From the NCBI RefSeq assembly GCF_024611995.1, contig NZ_CP102510.1:310001-374000 (forward strand): 64,000 nucleotides of DNA, written 5' to 3'. Below the pieces are notes generated by a model. It was given only the letters and a program-made list of their open reading frames with translations, was not told the DNA's origin and ran no database searches. The DNA is from Streptomyces sp. NBC_00162 (lineage in GTDB: Bacteria > Actinomycetota > Actinomycetes > Streptomycetales > Streptomycetaceae). The position numbers and the translations under genes are program-made. Position 1 is the first letter of the stretch. Every line of letters begins with the position of its first letter. This document shows positions 16,848 to 24,252 of this stretch, one piece after another.

Positions 16848-17610
16848 CTGCTCCCCGCGCACGCGGGGATGTCCCCGCCCACCGCTTCGACCTCGACACC
16901 GCGCTCAACTGCTCCCCGCGCACGCGGGGATGTCCCCAGCAAAATTCGCGGAGCAGCAGCCGCAGCCGGCTGCTCCCCGCGCACGCGGGGATGTCCCCAG
17001 TAGCCCGACGCGCGTATCGGGTGCGCCCCTCTGCTCCCCGCGCACGCGGGGATGTCCCCCCGGGCCAGGCGGCCGGGCGGGTGCCGCTGGTCTGCTCCCC
17101 GCGCACGCGGGGATGTCCCCTACACCGACGAGCCCACGTTCCCGGAGATCTACTGCTCCCCGCGCACGCGGGGATGTCCCTCTTCGTGGGGCAGGCAATC
17201 GAGGGAGACAAGACTGCTCCCCGCGCACGCGGGGATGTCCCCCGGGGAGGGCCTCTGTGAACCTCAGCGACGTCCTGCTCCCCGCGCACGCGGGGATGTC
17301 CCCGCGGACAAGCGGCACTGAGGTGTGCCCGTTCGCTGCTCCCCGCGCACGCGGGGATGTCCCCGGCGGGGTGATCTCCTGCGTGTAGACGCGGGCCTGC
17401 TCCCCGCGCACGCGGGGATGTCCCCGCCTTAGTCACCTTCTCGAGGGTGCCGAACAGCTGCTCCCCGCGCACGCGGGGATGTCCCCGCGACTCCGAGGCC
17501 GACCGTCGCCGGAAGCACCTGCTCCCCGCGCACGCGGGGATGTCCCCCGATCATTACCAACGAGCAGCTGATCGAGTTCCCCTGCTCCCCGCGCATGAGG
17601 GGATGGCCTC
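16848..17610 (+). CRISPR. Type I-E CRISPR array 2 (13 repeats, transcribed rightward)
   Basis: 29-base repeats start at 16848, 16909, 16970, 17031, 17092, 17153, 17214, 17275, 17336, 17397, 17458, 17519 and 17582. The twelve spacers are 32 bases, except the last, which is 34. The repeat begins CTGCTCCCCGCGCACGCGGG and ends GATGTCCCC. All copies are perfect or nearly so except the last (GCATGAGGGGATGGCCTC), which marks the trailer on the right. Array 1 differs in the loop (CATG against CACG) and the tail (AACCC against TCCCC). Apparent proteins on either strand here are repeat artefacts. Confidence 0.97.
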
Positions 17611-17619
17611 TCGGCCCCG

Positions 17620-17800
17620 GTGGGCCAGGTCGAGGGCCGTTCGGAGCGGAACTGCCGGTCTGGCTCGGGCGGGGACCGCAGTACGACCGGCTCCGCCTGC
17701 CCGGCCAGGTCGACGCGGTACGTCGTGTTGGACACGCCGCCGCCCACCTCGGTTGCGTCCAGGACCTCGGTGTCGGCGTCAAAAGGCGCGACGGCACACC
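17620..17800 (-). pseudogene. N-terminal stump of a phosphotransferase-like gene
   Basis: Read leftward from about 17800, the frame gives FDADTEVLDATEVGGGVSNT, then TYRVDLAGQAEPVVLR and PDRQFRSER. This is the N-lobe of an APH/ACAD10-type phosphotransferase (Gly-rich loop, ATP-binding strand). It breaks off where the degenerate last repeat of array 2 begins, so it looks cut at the array trailer. There is no full kinase and no catalytic loop. It is distinct from the intact kinase at 19638. Confidence 0.6.
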
Positions 17801-18402
17801 GTCTGGATCTCGCGATCGGTGAGTCCTCGCTGGAAGGCGCCGGCGGGACGTTTCGATGGCGTGCAGTTTCGCGGGATTTCCCTTCTGAGCGGGTGAGGAA
17901 GCGCGGGGCGCCGCTACTGGCGGGGTTGGCGGCCGGTTGCCGAGGCGACCGGCGCCCTGTCCACGACGATCAGTCCCTCCCCGTAGCGCGCGATCGGGCC
18001 GTCGGTTGGCCGGTTCACGATCTCCAGGCTGCTCCGACCGGCCCGCCCACGCAGCGGGATCTCCCGAAAGCGGTACGGGGGACGTCACCCAACCCGCATC
18101 ACCAGAGCCCGTACGGCAAGGCTGGGCCCTTTGGCCGGCGTTCTACCTGGCCGCCGAAGCGCCAGCCGTCACCCGCACCCGCACAACAGAGCGGTGGTGC
18201 GCAACTCGGTGCGAAGAAGCGGCAGAAGCGCCTGTTACAGAGCCGTGAACCCATTCGGCGCACAGCACACGGCATGGCGTGAATGAACTGCTTATGTGGC
18301 TGAAACTTCCTTGCTTCGACATCGGGCGGGCTGCCCCCACCTCCCGCCCCGACTTCGTCAACTGGACCTGACGCTTGCATCTTGCAAGGGAGAGTTACGG
18401 AC
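17801..18402. other. Gene-free stretch with a repeat block shared with 45834-45966
   Basis: No complete gene is supported. On the minus strand, about 17950-18098 reads PYRFREIPLRGRAGRSSLEI and further on GEGLIVVDR. A diverged copy of the same DNA (about three quarters identical by eye) lies just upstream of the gene at 45260-45844, where it reads PYRFRWITVRGRLGRGSL. The rest (18100-18300) shows no recognisable homology. Confidence 0.45.
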
Positions 18403-18543
18403 ATGTCCGCATTGGGCAACGTGAGTCCGAGGTTGTGGCGGTTAGTGGTGGGTGCGGGCCAGAGTGTGGCTCCTCGGCAAGGACGCCGGGAACCGTACGG
18501 AGTCCGCCCGGCTTGTACGAGGCCGGGCTGGGCTGACTGTTGA
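18403..18543 (+). CDS. Possible 46-residue leader ORF before the lamin-tail gene
   Basis: ATG at 18403 has GGGAG eight bases upstream. The frame runs 46 codons to a TGA at 18541, just before the GAAGGAG ribosome binding site of the next gene, and contains a TTA codon. No homology recognised; it is Arg/Pro/Val rich without a clear domain. It may be a translated leader, or chance. Confidence 0.25.
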   Translation: MSALGNVSPRLWRLVVGAGQSVAPRQGRREPYGVRPACTRPGWADC

Positions 18544-18556
18544 AGGAGTCGTCTTT

Positions 18557-19048
18557 ATGTCTGCTTCTCTCGCCACTCGCCGTCTTCTCACCGCGGTGCT
18601 GGCCGCCGGCGCCCTGGTCGGCGCGGCCGCCGTCCCGGCCGCCGCCCACGACGACGACCGGCGCGGCCACCGAGGCCCGCACTCCTCGATCGTCATCGGC
18701 GACGTCCAGAACGACAGCCACGGCCGCGACAACCGCGCCCTGAACCAGGAATGGGTCGAGGTGAAGAACACCGGTCGTCACTCCGTCGACCTGCGCGACT
18801 TCACCCTCACCGACCGCGACGGCAACCGCTACCGCTTCAACCACCTCCGCCTGGACGGCCGCTCCAGCGTCAGGGTCCACACCGGACACGGCCGCGACAC
18901 CCACCACGACGTCTACCAGGACCGTCGACACCAGATCTGGGACGAGCGCGACACCGCCACCCTCCGCGACGACCGCGGCCGCGTCATCGACACCGAGTCC
19001 TGGGGCGGCCGCAGCCACCACGGGCACCACGAGAACCACCGCCGCTAA
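18557..19048 (+). CDS. Secreted lamin-tail-domain (LTD-like) protein
   Basis: A 163-residue exported protein. Signal peptide: basic ATRRLL, then LTAVLAAGALVGAAAVPAAA with an Ala-x-Ala cleavage site near residue 30. The mature part holds the LTD pattern: IVIGDVQ...LNQEWVEVKNTGRHSVDLRDF, TLTDRDGNRYRF, a VHTGHGRDT loop, and IWDERDTATLRDDRGRVID. The mature chain is unusually rich in His, Arg and Asp. Role unknown; LTD proteins are extracellular beta-sandwich binding modules. ATG 18557 follows GAAGGAG at 9 bases. It is transcribed alone. Confidence 0.75.
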   Translation: MSASLATRRLLTAVLAAGALVGAAAVPAAAHDDDRRGHRGPHSSIVIGDVQNDSHGRDNRALNQEWVEVKNTGRHSVDLRDFTLTDRDGNRYRFNHLRLDGRSSVRVHTGHGRDTHHDVYQDRRHQIWDERDTATLRDDRGRVIDTESWGGRSHHGHHENHRR

Positions 19049-19276
19049 CCCAAACCGGCAGCCACACCGTCGGGGACAGTGAACTGCCAGCCATCAGCAG
19101 CAACCGCGTGCCGCGGCCACCAGCCGCGGCACGCAACCCCCGACCACCTTGGGCGCCTGACGTGTCTGACCCGTCAGCCTGCACTCCATGTCTGCGGCAC
19201 ACGCGGGCGGCCTACTGCAGGCGGAGCCCCGAACTTTCTGGAAGCAGCAGCGACACCCGACCCCGGGAGATTCCTT

Positions 19277-19591
19277 GTGGAGTTCTGGCAGTATTGCCCG
19301 TCCGAAGTGACGGCCCCTCAGCTGGACCTTGACCCCTACCGCTTCCCCGGCGCAGACACCGGCGAGCCTTCCTGCGGCGAACAGCATCCGCAGGCACTCA
19401 GGCCGAAATCCGACCCCCGCCTCGCCTGGTCGCTGAAGCCCGTGGACGAGCGACGGTTGGACCTGCACGTGGCACTGACTACCGTCGGCATCCCACCGCT
19501 CCCCGGTGACCTGGAAGCCATCCACACCCTGTCCTCACTCGACGACACGACCAACGCAGCCCTCGTACGGTGGATCACCACCAACCGCTGA
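19277..19591 (+). CDS. Hypothetical protein
   Basis: 104 residues starting at a GTG with GGGAG seven bases upstream. Coding-type third-position GC. It contains QLDLDPYRFPGADTGEPSCG, then LAWSLKPVDERRLDLHVALT and LPGDLEAIHTLSSLDDTTNA. No membrane segment or signal peptide. I do not recognise the family; the beginning may be truncated, because the upstream frame has weaker coding character. It ends 46 bases before the kinase gene at 19638. Confidence 0.4.
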   Translation: MEFWQYCPSEVTAPQLDLDPYRFPGADTGEPSCGEQHPQALRPKSDPRLAWSLKPVDERRLDLHVALTTVGIPPLPGDLEAIHTLSSLDDTTNAALVRWITTNR

Positions 19592-19637
19592 ACCCCGGCA
19601 CTGCCCGCATTGAACGGCTGCATGGAAGGATGAGTGC

Positions 19638-20666
19638 ATGTGGTTGCGACTGCCGTTCGGGGACGAATTACGGACCGAGCTGGGATCTCCCAGGCGCTCT
19701 CGCAGACTGGGCAGCAGCCCTCGCTCGCGCGTGTGGCGCGTCGAGTTGCCAGAGGCAACGGCGGTGGTGAAGCAGATCGTCGGCGGTCTTGATGCCGACG
19801 AGCGATACGCCCGTGAGGTGGCCGCCCTGAGGCTCGCCGCCCGAGCTGAAATACCCGTGGTGCCCGCGTTGCTGGCCACCGATCCCAGCGAGCGGGTCTT
19901 GGTGCTGGAGCATCTGGATCACCGACGCCCGGCCAGCGACTGGATCGTCGACTATGCAGCCGCGCTGGCACGGCTGCATGCCACCGCCCGCCCGGAGGAC
20001 GTCGGGGTACTTCCCCGGTGGCAGGGCCCGAACGAGGCCGATATCGAGTCTTTCCTGCAGCTGGCCGGGGCTCTGGAGGTTCCTGTCACTTCTGCCGTGT
20101 CCGGCGAACTCGATGACCTCGTGAACCGGCTCGACCAGGCATCTGGGCATGCCCTTCTCCACGGGGATCCCTGTCCCGGTAATGATCTCCACACCGCCAC
20201 GGGGATCCGATTCATCGACTTTGAGCAAGCGTCACTGGGCAGCGGCTTGATGGAGCTCGCCTACCTGCGCATCGGCTTTCCGACCTGCTGGTGTGTCACT
20301 TCAGCGTCGGAGCCGCTGCTGGAACGGGCGGAGAGCGCATACCGCAACGAATGGCGCACCCTGACCGGCTCCGATGCCCAAGACGGGCTCGCTGACGCGT
20401 GTGCCGGCTGGCTGCTCCGCGGCGACGCGCTGGTTGAGCGGGCACGCCGCGAGAGCACTGATCACCTGGCCCGGATTCCGCACCGGGACTGGACGTGGGG
20501 CACCGCGACCGCCCGACAACGGCTCGTCCACCGGCTCGGGGTCGTTGGCCAGATGACGGCCGACCACACCTCCCTTAGCGGCATGAGCAGCCTCAGCACC
20601 GCTATGCGCCAACGTATGCTCGCTCGCTGGCCCACGCTTCTGCCCGTCCCAGCAAAGCGACCATAG
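19638..20666 (+). CDS. Aminoglycoside phosphotransferase (APH) family protein
   Basis: A 342-residue small-molecule kinase of the APH/choline-kinase fold. Seen: ATP-binding strand with Lys in EATAVVKQIVGG; hinge region VLVLEHLDHRRP; catalytic loop LLHGDPCPGNDLH near 173-185 (HGD...N); and metal-binding IRFIDFEQASLGSG. The ATG at 19638 has GGAAGGA seven bases upstream. The substrate cannot be told; such proteins phosphorylate antibiotics, sugars or choline. Monocistronic as far as can be seen. Confidence 0.75.
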   Translation: MWLRLPFGDELRTELGSPRRSRRLGSSPRSRVWRVELPEATAVVKQIVGGLDADERYAREVAALRLAARAEIPVVPALLATDPSERVLVLEHLDHRRPASDWIVDYAAALARLHATARPEDVGVLPRWQGPNEADIESFLQLAGALEVPVTSAVSGELDDLVNRLDQASGHALLHGDPCPGNDLHTATGIRFIDFEQASLGSGLMELAYLRIGFPTCWCVTSASEPLLERAESAYRNEWRTLTGSDAQDGLADACAGWLLRGDALVERARRESTDHLARIPHRDWTWGTATARQRLVHRLGVVGQMTADHTSLSGMSSLSTAMRQRMLARWPTLLPVPAKRP

Positions 20667-20955
20667 AGGTCGGCTGAAACCCCCCAGAATCACAACCCAC
20701 AACTGCGCGCCGCACTGGAAAGGCGGGAGCTGGGCTACGTCCTCGCGGTCTTCCGTTCCACAGCGAGGGGAGAGCCCAGGAGGAGGTTGACGAATGGGGG
20801 CCGGGCTCAGTAGTGATGCGAATCCGTCGCTCCGACGTGGATCCGAGTAGAGATATTCAGGTTCACGATACGGACATCGACTTCGGGTTCTTCGAGGAGG
20901 AGCATCTACTCGAAGGGGTAATTTAAGCGGCGGAGATCAGGATAGGGAATGGGTC
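20667..20955 (+). other. Intergenic stretch with a small IS701-like transposase scrap
   Basis: A frame at about 20703-20810 reads LRAALERRELGYVLAVFRST, like the conserved block of IS701-family transposases, and stops at a TAG soon after. No inverted ends are visible. Another frame continues to a TAA at 20928 (FGFFEEEHLLEGVI) without a clear start. I see nothing intact. Confidence 0.3.
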
Positions 20956-21267
20956 ATGGTTCAATCCGCGATCACGATAGGAGCGCACGTGGAGCGAGAT
21001 GAGCTGAGGCAAGCGTTCGCTGTCGAATCAACTGTCAACTCGCAGGCTAAGAGTGCCCTTACCGCTGGGGCGCCGTTCGAAATCTTGCCAGGGAGAATGC
21101 CTGCCGCGAGACTGCATCACACCTACGCCCGGCGGTTGCGGAGACTGCAGAAACTCGAGCGCCCATCATTGGGTTTCGAGGAGGCGGTGGCTAGCCTCGA
21201 GAAAATCGGCAGGAACTGCTGGTCGGGTTTATCGATGACCGAAAGAGGGGAGAATATCGCTTTATAG
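20956..21267 (+). CDS. Hypothetical protein in a lower-GC patch
   Basis: 103 residues from ATG 20956, with a GGGA eight bases upstream. Basic and helical: ARRLRRLQKLERPSLGFEEA. Codon use is less GC-biased at third positions than in the neighbours, so it may be recently acquired or not a real gene. No family recognised. Confidence 0.3.
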   Translation: MVQSAITIGAHVERDELRQAFAVESTVNSQAKSALTAGAPFEILPGRMPAARLHHTYARRLRRLQKLERPSLGFEEAVASLEKIGRNCWSGLSMTERGENIAL

Positions 21268-21285
21268 TATTCCTCAGTGCCGATC

Positions 21286-21829
21286 TTACGCGGGTGATCG
21301 CATGCATCGGCTTGATAGTTCCCTCGCGAGAGGTGCCGCCCTACGGGACTCCTGATGGAAAAGATTCTCATTGAGGGCTTCGAAGTCAGCCAGTCTGGAA
21401 TAGAACAACGTCGCCGGGGTGTGCGTGGATGCACTCCCCGGCGACGGCCGTTGTGGCCAGTGGGGGTTTCGACGGCACCGGTGACGGCCCTGTTCTCCCG
21501 AAGCTACGGCGAAGTCGATGTAGGCCTGTTCGAGAGCTTCGGGGTACGCCTCGCGCTTGGCCTGCTCGGCGAGCGCCCGGTAGATGCTCGCGACGGAGGG
21601 GCTGTGTCCCTTGCGCTTGTGTGCGACATCCCGCGAGTTCTTCCGAGCCCCGCCGAGTGACCGCGGCCGTGGCCAGGGGCTTCGTCCTCTTTCGGCTGCC
21701 CTGCCCGGCTGTGACATTGCTTCGGAATTCCTGAAGCGTCCTCAGCTCGTGTGATCGATCTGCAGTCTGGATGAAGGCAAGGAGGTACGGGTCGTCGGCA
21801 CTGGCGGTGAACTGGCGACCTGGTGACAT
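21286..21829 (-). pseudogene. Possible decayed coding sequence
   Basis: The minus strand shows coding-like pieces spread over two or three frames: ASADDPYLLAFIQTADRSHE, then SVASIYRALAEQAKREAYPE, then FEALNENLFHQESRRAA. The jumps between frames suggest an old gene broken by indels. I cannot name the family. Confidence 0.25.
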
Positions 21830-21842
21830 CGGGGTTCTGTCG

Positions 21843-22433
21843 TCAGCTTTCGGGCAGCTGAGGCGGCGCGGATTTCAGTCCGTCCAGGGTGAGGTCGAGG
21901 AGGCGTTCGGCCTGCTCTCGCTGCTCGGGCTTAGCCGAGGTGAGGGCGATTCCGGCGAGGGCGGCGAACATGTCGGCCGGACGGATGTCGGAGCGGATCG
22001 TTCCGGCAGCGGCACCGGCCTCCATCAGGGAGTTGAGGGCGCCCTGAATCATCTCGTGACTGTCGGCGTAGGGGTTGCTGCCCGAGGCGACGACGGCGCG
22101 CAGGGCGTCGGCCATGCCGAATTTGGCGGTGGCGTAGTCGATGAAGCGGCGGGTCCACACCCGCAGGGCCTCGGCAGGCGGCATCGTCGCCAGGAGGCCG
22201 GAGGCGGCCTCGCACAGCCGGGCCACTTCGTTGCGGTACGCCGCCTCGATCAGAGCCTCTCGGGTCGGGAAGTTGCGGTAGAGCGTGCCCGTTCCCACGC
22301 CCGCTTCCCTGGCGATGCGCTCGAAGTGTGCGTCGAGCCCCTCCTCGCTGAACACGCGCACCGCGGCGGCCAGGATCTTGTCCCGGTTTCGCTGTGCGTC
22401 GGCCCTCAGCGGGCGTCCTGCCTCTCGGGTCAT
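21843..22433 (-). CDS. TetR family transcriptional regulator
   Basis: 196 residues. The N-terminal HTH is clear: RDKILAAAVRVFSEEG, then IAREAGVGTGTLYRNFPTRE. The ligand domain follows (MADALRAVVASGSNPYADSH). It is divergent from a short-chain dehydrogenase with a double palindrome between them, so it most likely represses both. ATG 22433 is preferred because an alternative ATG at 22478 lies inside the operator and lacks a ribosome binding site. Ligand unknown. Confidence 0.85.
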   Translation of the reverse strand: MTREAGRPLRADAQRNRDKILAAAVRVFSEEGLDAHFERIAREAGVGTGTLYRNFPTREALIEAAYRNEVARLCEAASGLLATMPPAEALRVWTRRFIDYATAKFGMADALRAVVASGSNPYADSHEMIQGALNSLMEAGAAAGTIRSDIRPADMFAALAGIALTSAKPEQREQAERLLDLTLDGLKSAPPQLPES

Positions 22434-22460
22434 CGGCGGCTCGTTCCCTTCTCCGTTGCT

Positions 22461-22511
22461 AAGTGGAGGCTCCGCCATTTAGTCTGGGCGAAGTGGCGGA
22501 GCCTCCGCTTT
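22461..22511. promoter_or_regulatory. Paired palindromic TetR operator
   Basis: Two near-palindromes face each other: AAGTGGAGGCTCCGCCA (22461-22477) and TGGCGGAGCCTCCGCTTT (22494-22511). Each contains GNGGAG-N-CTCCGC and the two are inverted copies of one another with one mismatch. They lie between the TetR gene and the dehydrogenase gene, as expected for cooperative TetR binding and autoregulation. Confidence 0.75.
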
Positions 22512-22584
22512 CACTCTAGGGCATGGTCCGGCCTGCCCGGACCCTCTCTGCTCCGCACTCCGCACTCTGGAAGGACAGTTGAAT

Positions 22585-23316
22585 ATGCCGGGAATCGAAG
22601 GCAAGGTCGTGGCAATCACCGGCGCCAGCAGCGGCATCGGGGAGGCGACCGCGCTTCTGCTGGCCGAGCGCGGCGCGAAGGTCGTCCTCGGGGCACGCCG
22701 TCCGAAGCGTCTTGCGGCCTTGGCCGCCCGCATAGAACGAGCCGGTGGCGAGGCCGCCTGGATCCGCACGGACGTGACGCGGCGCGAGGACCTCTCCGGC
22801 CTCGTGCAGCTGGCATGCGACCGGTACGGCAAACTCGACGTCCTCGTCAGCAACGCCGGGATCGGTCTGATCTCCCCCCTCGACGACCTGCGCGTCGAGG
22901 ACTGGGAGAAGATGATCGACGTCAACCTCAAGGGGGTCCTGTACGGGATCGCCGCAGCCCTTCCCCTCTTCCGGGAGCAGGGACTCGGACACTTCGTCAA
23001 CACCGTGTCCACCGCCGGACTGCGCATCGTGCCACTCCAGTCGGTGTACGCCGCCACCAAGAACGCCGTGCGCACCGTCTCCGAAGGCCTGCGCCAAGAG
23101 GCCGGCGACAGCCTGCGCGTGACCGTCGTCTCGCCCGGCGCCGTCCGTACGGACTTCGCGGAGCACATGGATCCGGCTGCGAAGGCCCAGATCGACAAGC
23201 TGATGGAGATCGCCCTCCCGCCGGCCGCGGTGGCCCGCGCCATCGCCTTCGCCATCGAGCAGCCGGACGGTGTCGACGTCGGCGACATCGTCGTTCGCCC
23301 CACTGCCCAGGGATAG
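22585..23316 (+). CDS. Short-chain dehydrogenase/reductase (SDR)
   Basis: 243-residue classical SDR, NAD(P)-dependent. Cofactor loop TGASSGIGEATALL near residues 12-25; NAG motif in LVSNAGIGL; catalytic Ser in NTVSTAGLRI and YxxxK in QSVYAATKNAVRT; PGxV in VVSPGAVRTDF. ATG 22585 follows GGAAGGACAG; the TTG at 22579 is less likely. The target of the divergent TetR is probably this gene; the substrate is unknown. Confidence 0.9.
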   Translation: MPGIEGKVVAITGASSGIGEATALLLAERGAKVVLGARRPKRLAALAARIERAGGEAAWIRTDVTRREDLSGLVQLACDRYGKLDVLVSNAGIGLISPLDDLRVEDWEKMIDVNLKGVLYGIAAALPLFREQGLGHFVNTVSTAGLRIVPLQSVYAATKNAVRTVSEGLRQEAGDSLRVTVVSPGAVRTDFAEHMDPAAKAQIDKLMEIALPPAAVARAIAFAIEQPDGVDVGDIVVRPTAQG

Positions 23317-23489
23317 GTCCGCCCAGCCCACCCCCGCGCGCCTGCCAAACCCACGGATATCCCCAGCCGATGCACACGGACCGACCCGCGAGTTCCGGCC
23401 GCACAAGGCTCAGTTCCGTTGAACCCACGGGCATCCCCGGGCTTGGTACTGGTGGGCTCTCGTATTCAACTGTCGCCAGTTCTCCGTGG

Positions 23490-23774
23490 AACCCAGCCTG
23501 CCGGTGACCGTGTGTGATCTCCAGGGGCGTATCGGCTCCAGGTTCCGCCGGTCTCGTTGAGCAGGCGGGTGGTGGTCTTGTTGTGGTAGCCGAGAGCGTC
23601 CGCGACGACGGGAGCGGGCATCTCAAGGAGTTGTTGTCGGATGGCGGCGCCGCGGGCGGCGGCCACAGGGACGCCGATCTCGTTGAGGAGTGCGGACAGG
23701 TGGTCGGGACGGAAGGGCTGCCCCGCCCGGCGTCCGGGGAACAGCCGGCCGACCGCCTGCTCCGCGAACTCCAC
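23490..23774 (-). pseudogene. Duplicated C-terminal fragment of the zinc-ribbon integrase
   Basis: Encodes LFPGRRAGQPFRPDHLSALL, then AARGAAIRQQLLEMPAPVVA and GGTWSRYAPGDH, which matches the last 90 or so residues of the integrase at 24253-25839 with few changes. Upstream the match ends abruptly near 23745. The copy is in the same orientation, about 780 bases from the intact 3' end, with a secreted-protein gene in between. This may be a leftover of a tandem insertion of the same element. Confidence 0.75.
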
Positions 23775-23798
23775 GACCGCGGCGTCGGGGCGGACGGG

Positions 23799-24167
23799 TC
23801 AGGAGACGCGCTTGAGCGTCCAGGCGTTGTTGTTGAAGCTGGGGACCGAGGAGGAGACACAGCTGCCGCTGTAGTACGAGGCGGTCTGAACCCAGCCGAA
23901 GGGCTGGTAGGTGGAATTGCAGGCCTGGACCACGGTGCCGACGGGCAGCCCGGTGAGCTGCTTTATCTGCTTGATGTTCGGGCTGAAGCTCTGCGTGCCG
24001 CAGCTGCTGCTGTACCCCCAGCTGACGTCGACGAAGCCGCTCGGGGTGAGGACGCTCGAACAGGAGGTGGTCACGTCGCCGGGGGCGGCGTGCGCGGGCG
24101 CGGCGGTCAGGGCGAACAGCGCCGCGGTGCCGGTGAGGGCCATGCACAGGGTGCGAAAGCGAGTCAT
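23799..24167 (-). CDS. Small secreted protein of unknown function
   Basis: 122 residues. Signal peptide MTRFRTLCMALTGTAALFAL followed by TAAPAHAAPG with an Ala-x-Ala site near residue 27. The mature part of about 95 residues has four Cys in two pairs (SCSSV/SCGTQ and QACNS/GSCVS) and many Ser, Thr, Tyr and Trp, consistent with a compact disulfide-bonded extracellular fold. AAGGAG lies ten bases before the ATG. It lies between two copies of an integrase 3' end, so it may be cargo of that element. Confidence 0.65.
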   Translation of the reverse strand: MTRFRTLCMALTGTAALFALTAAPAHAAPGDVTTSCSSVLTPSGFVDVSWGYSSSCGTQSFSPNIKQIKQLTGLPVGTVVQACNSTYQPFGWVQTASYYSGSCVSSSVPSFNNNAWTLKRVS

Positions 24168-24252
24168 GGGTGATGGCTCCTTGAGATCGTGGACGGCCGG
24201 TGGGCCGCGAAGCCAGTACTACGGGTCGCCGACCGGTTTCAGATAGACGTTT

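Noticed and set aside
16685..17472. Open frames on both strands across array 2
   Set aside because: Same reason: repeat-driven frames (SPRTRGCP, RGTSPRARGA).
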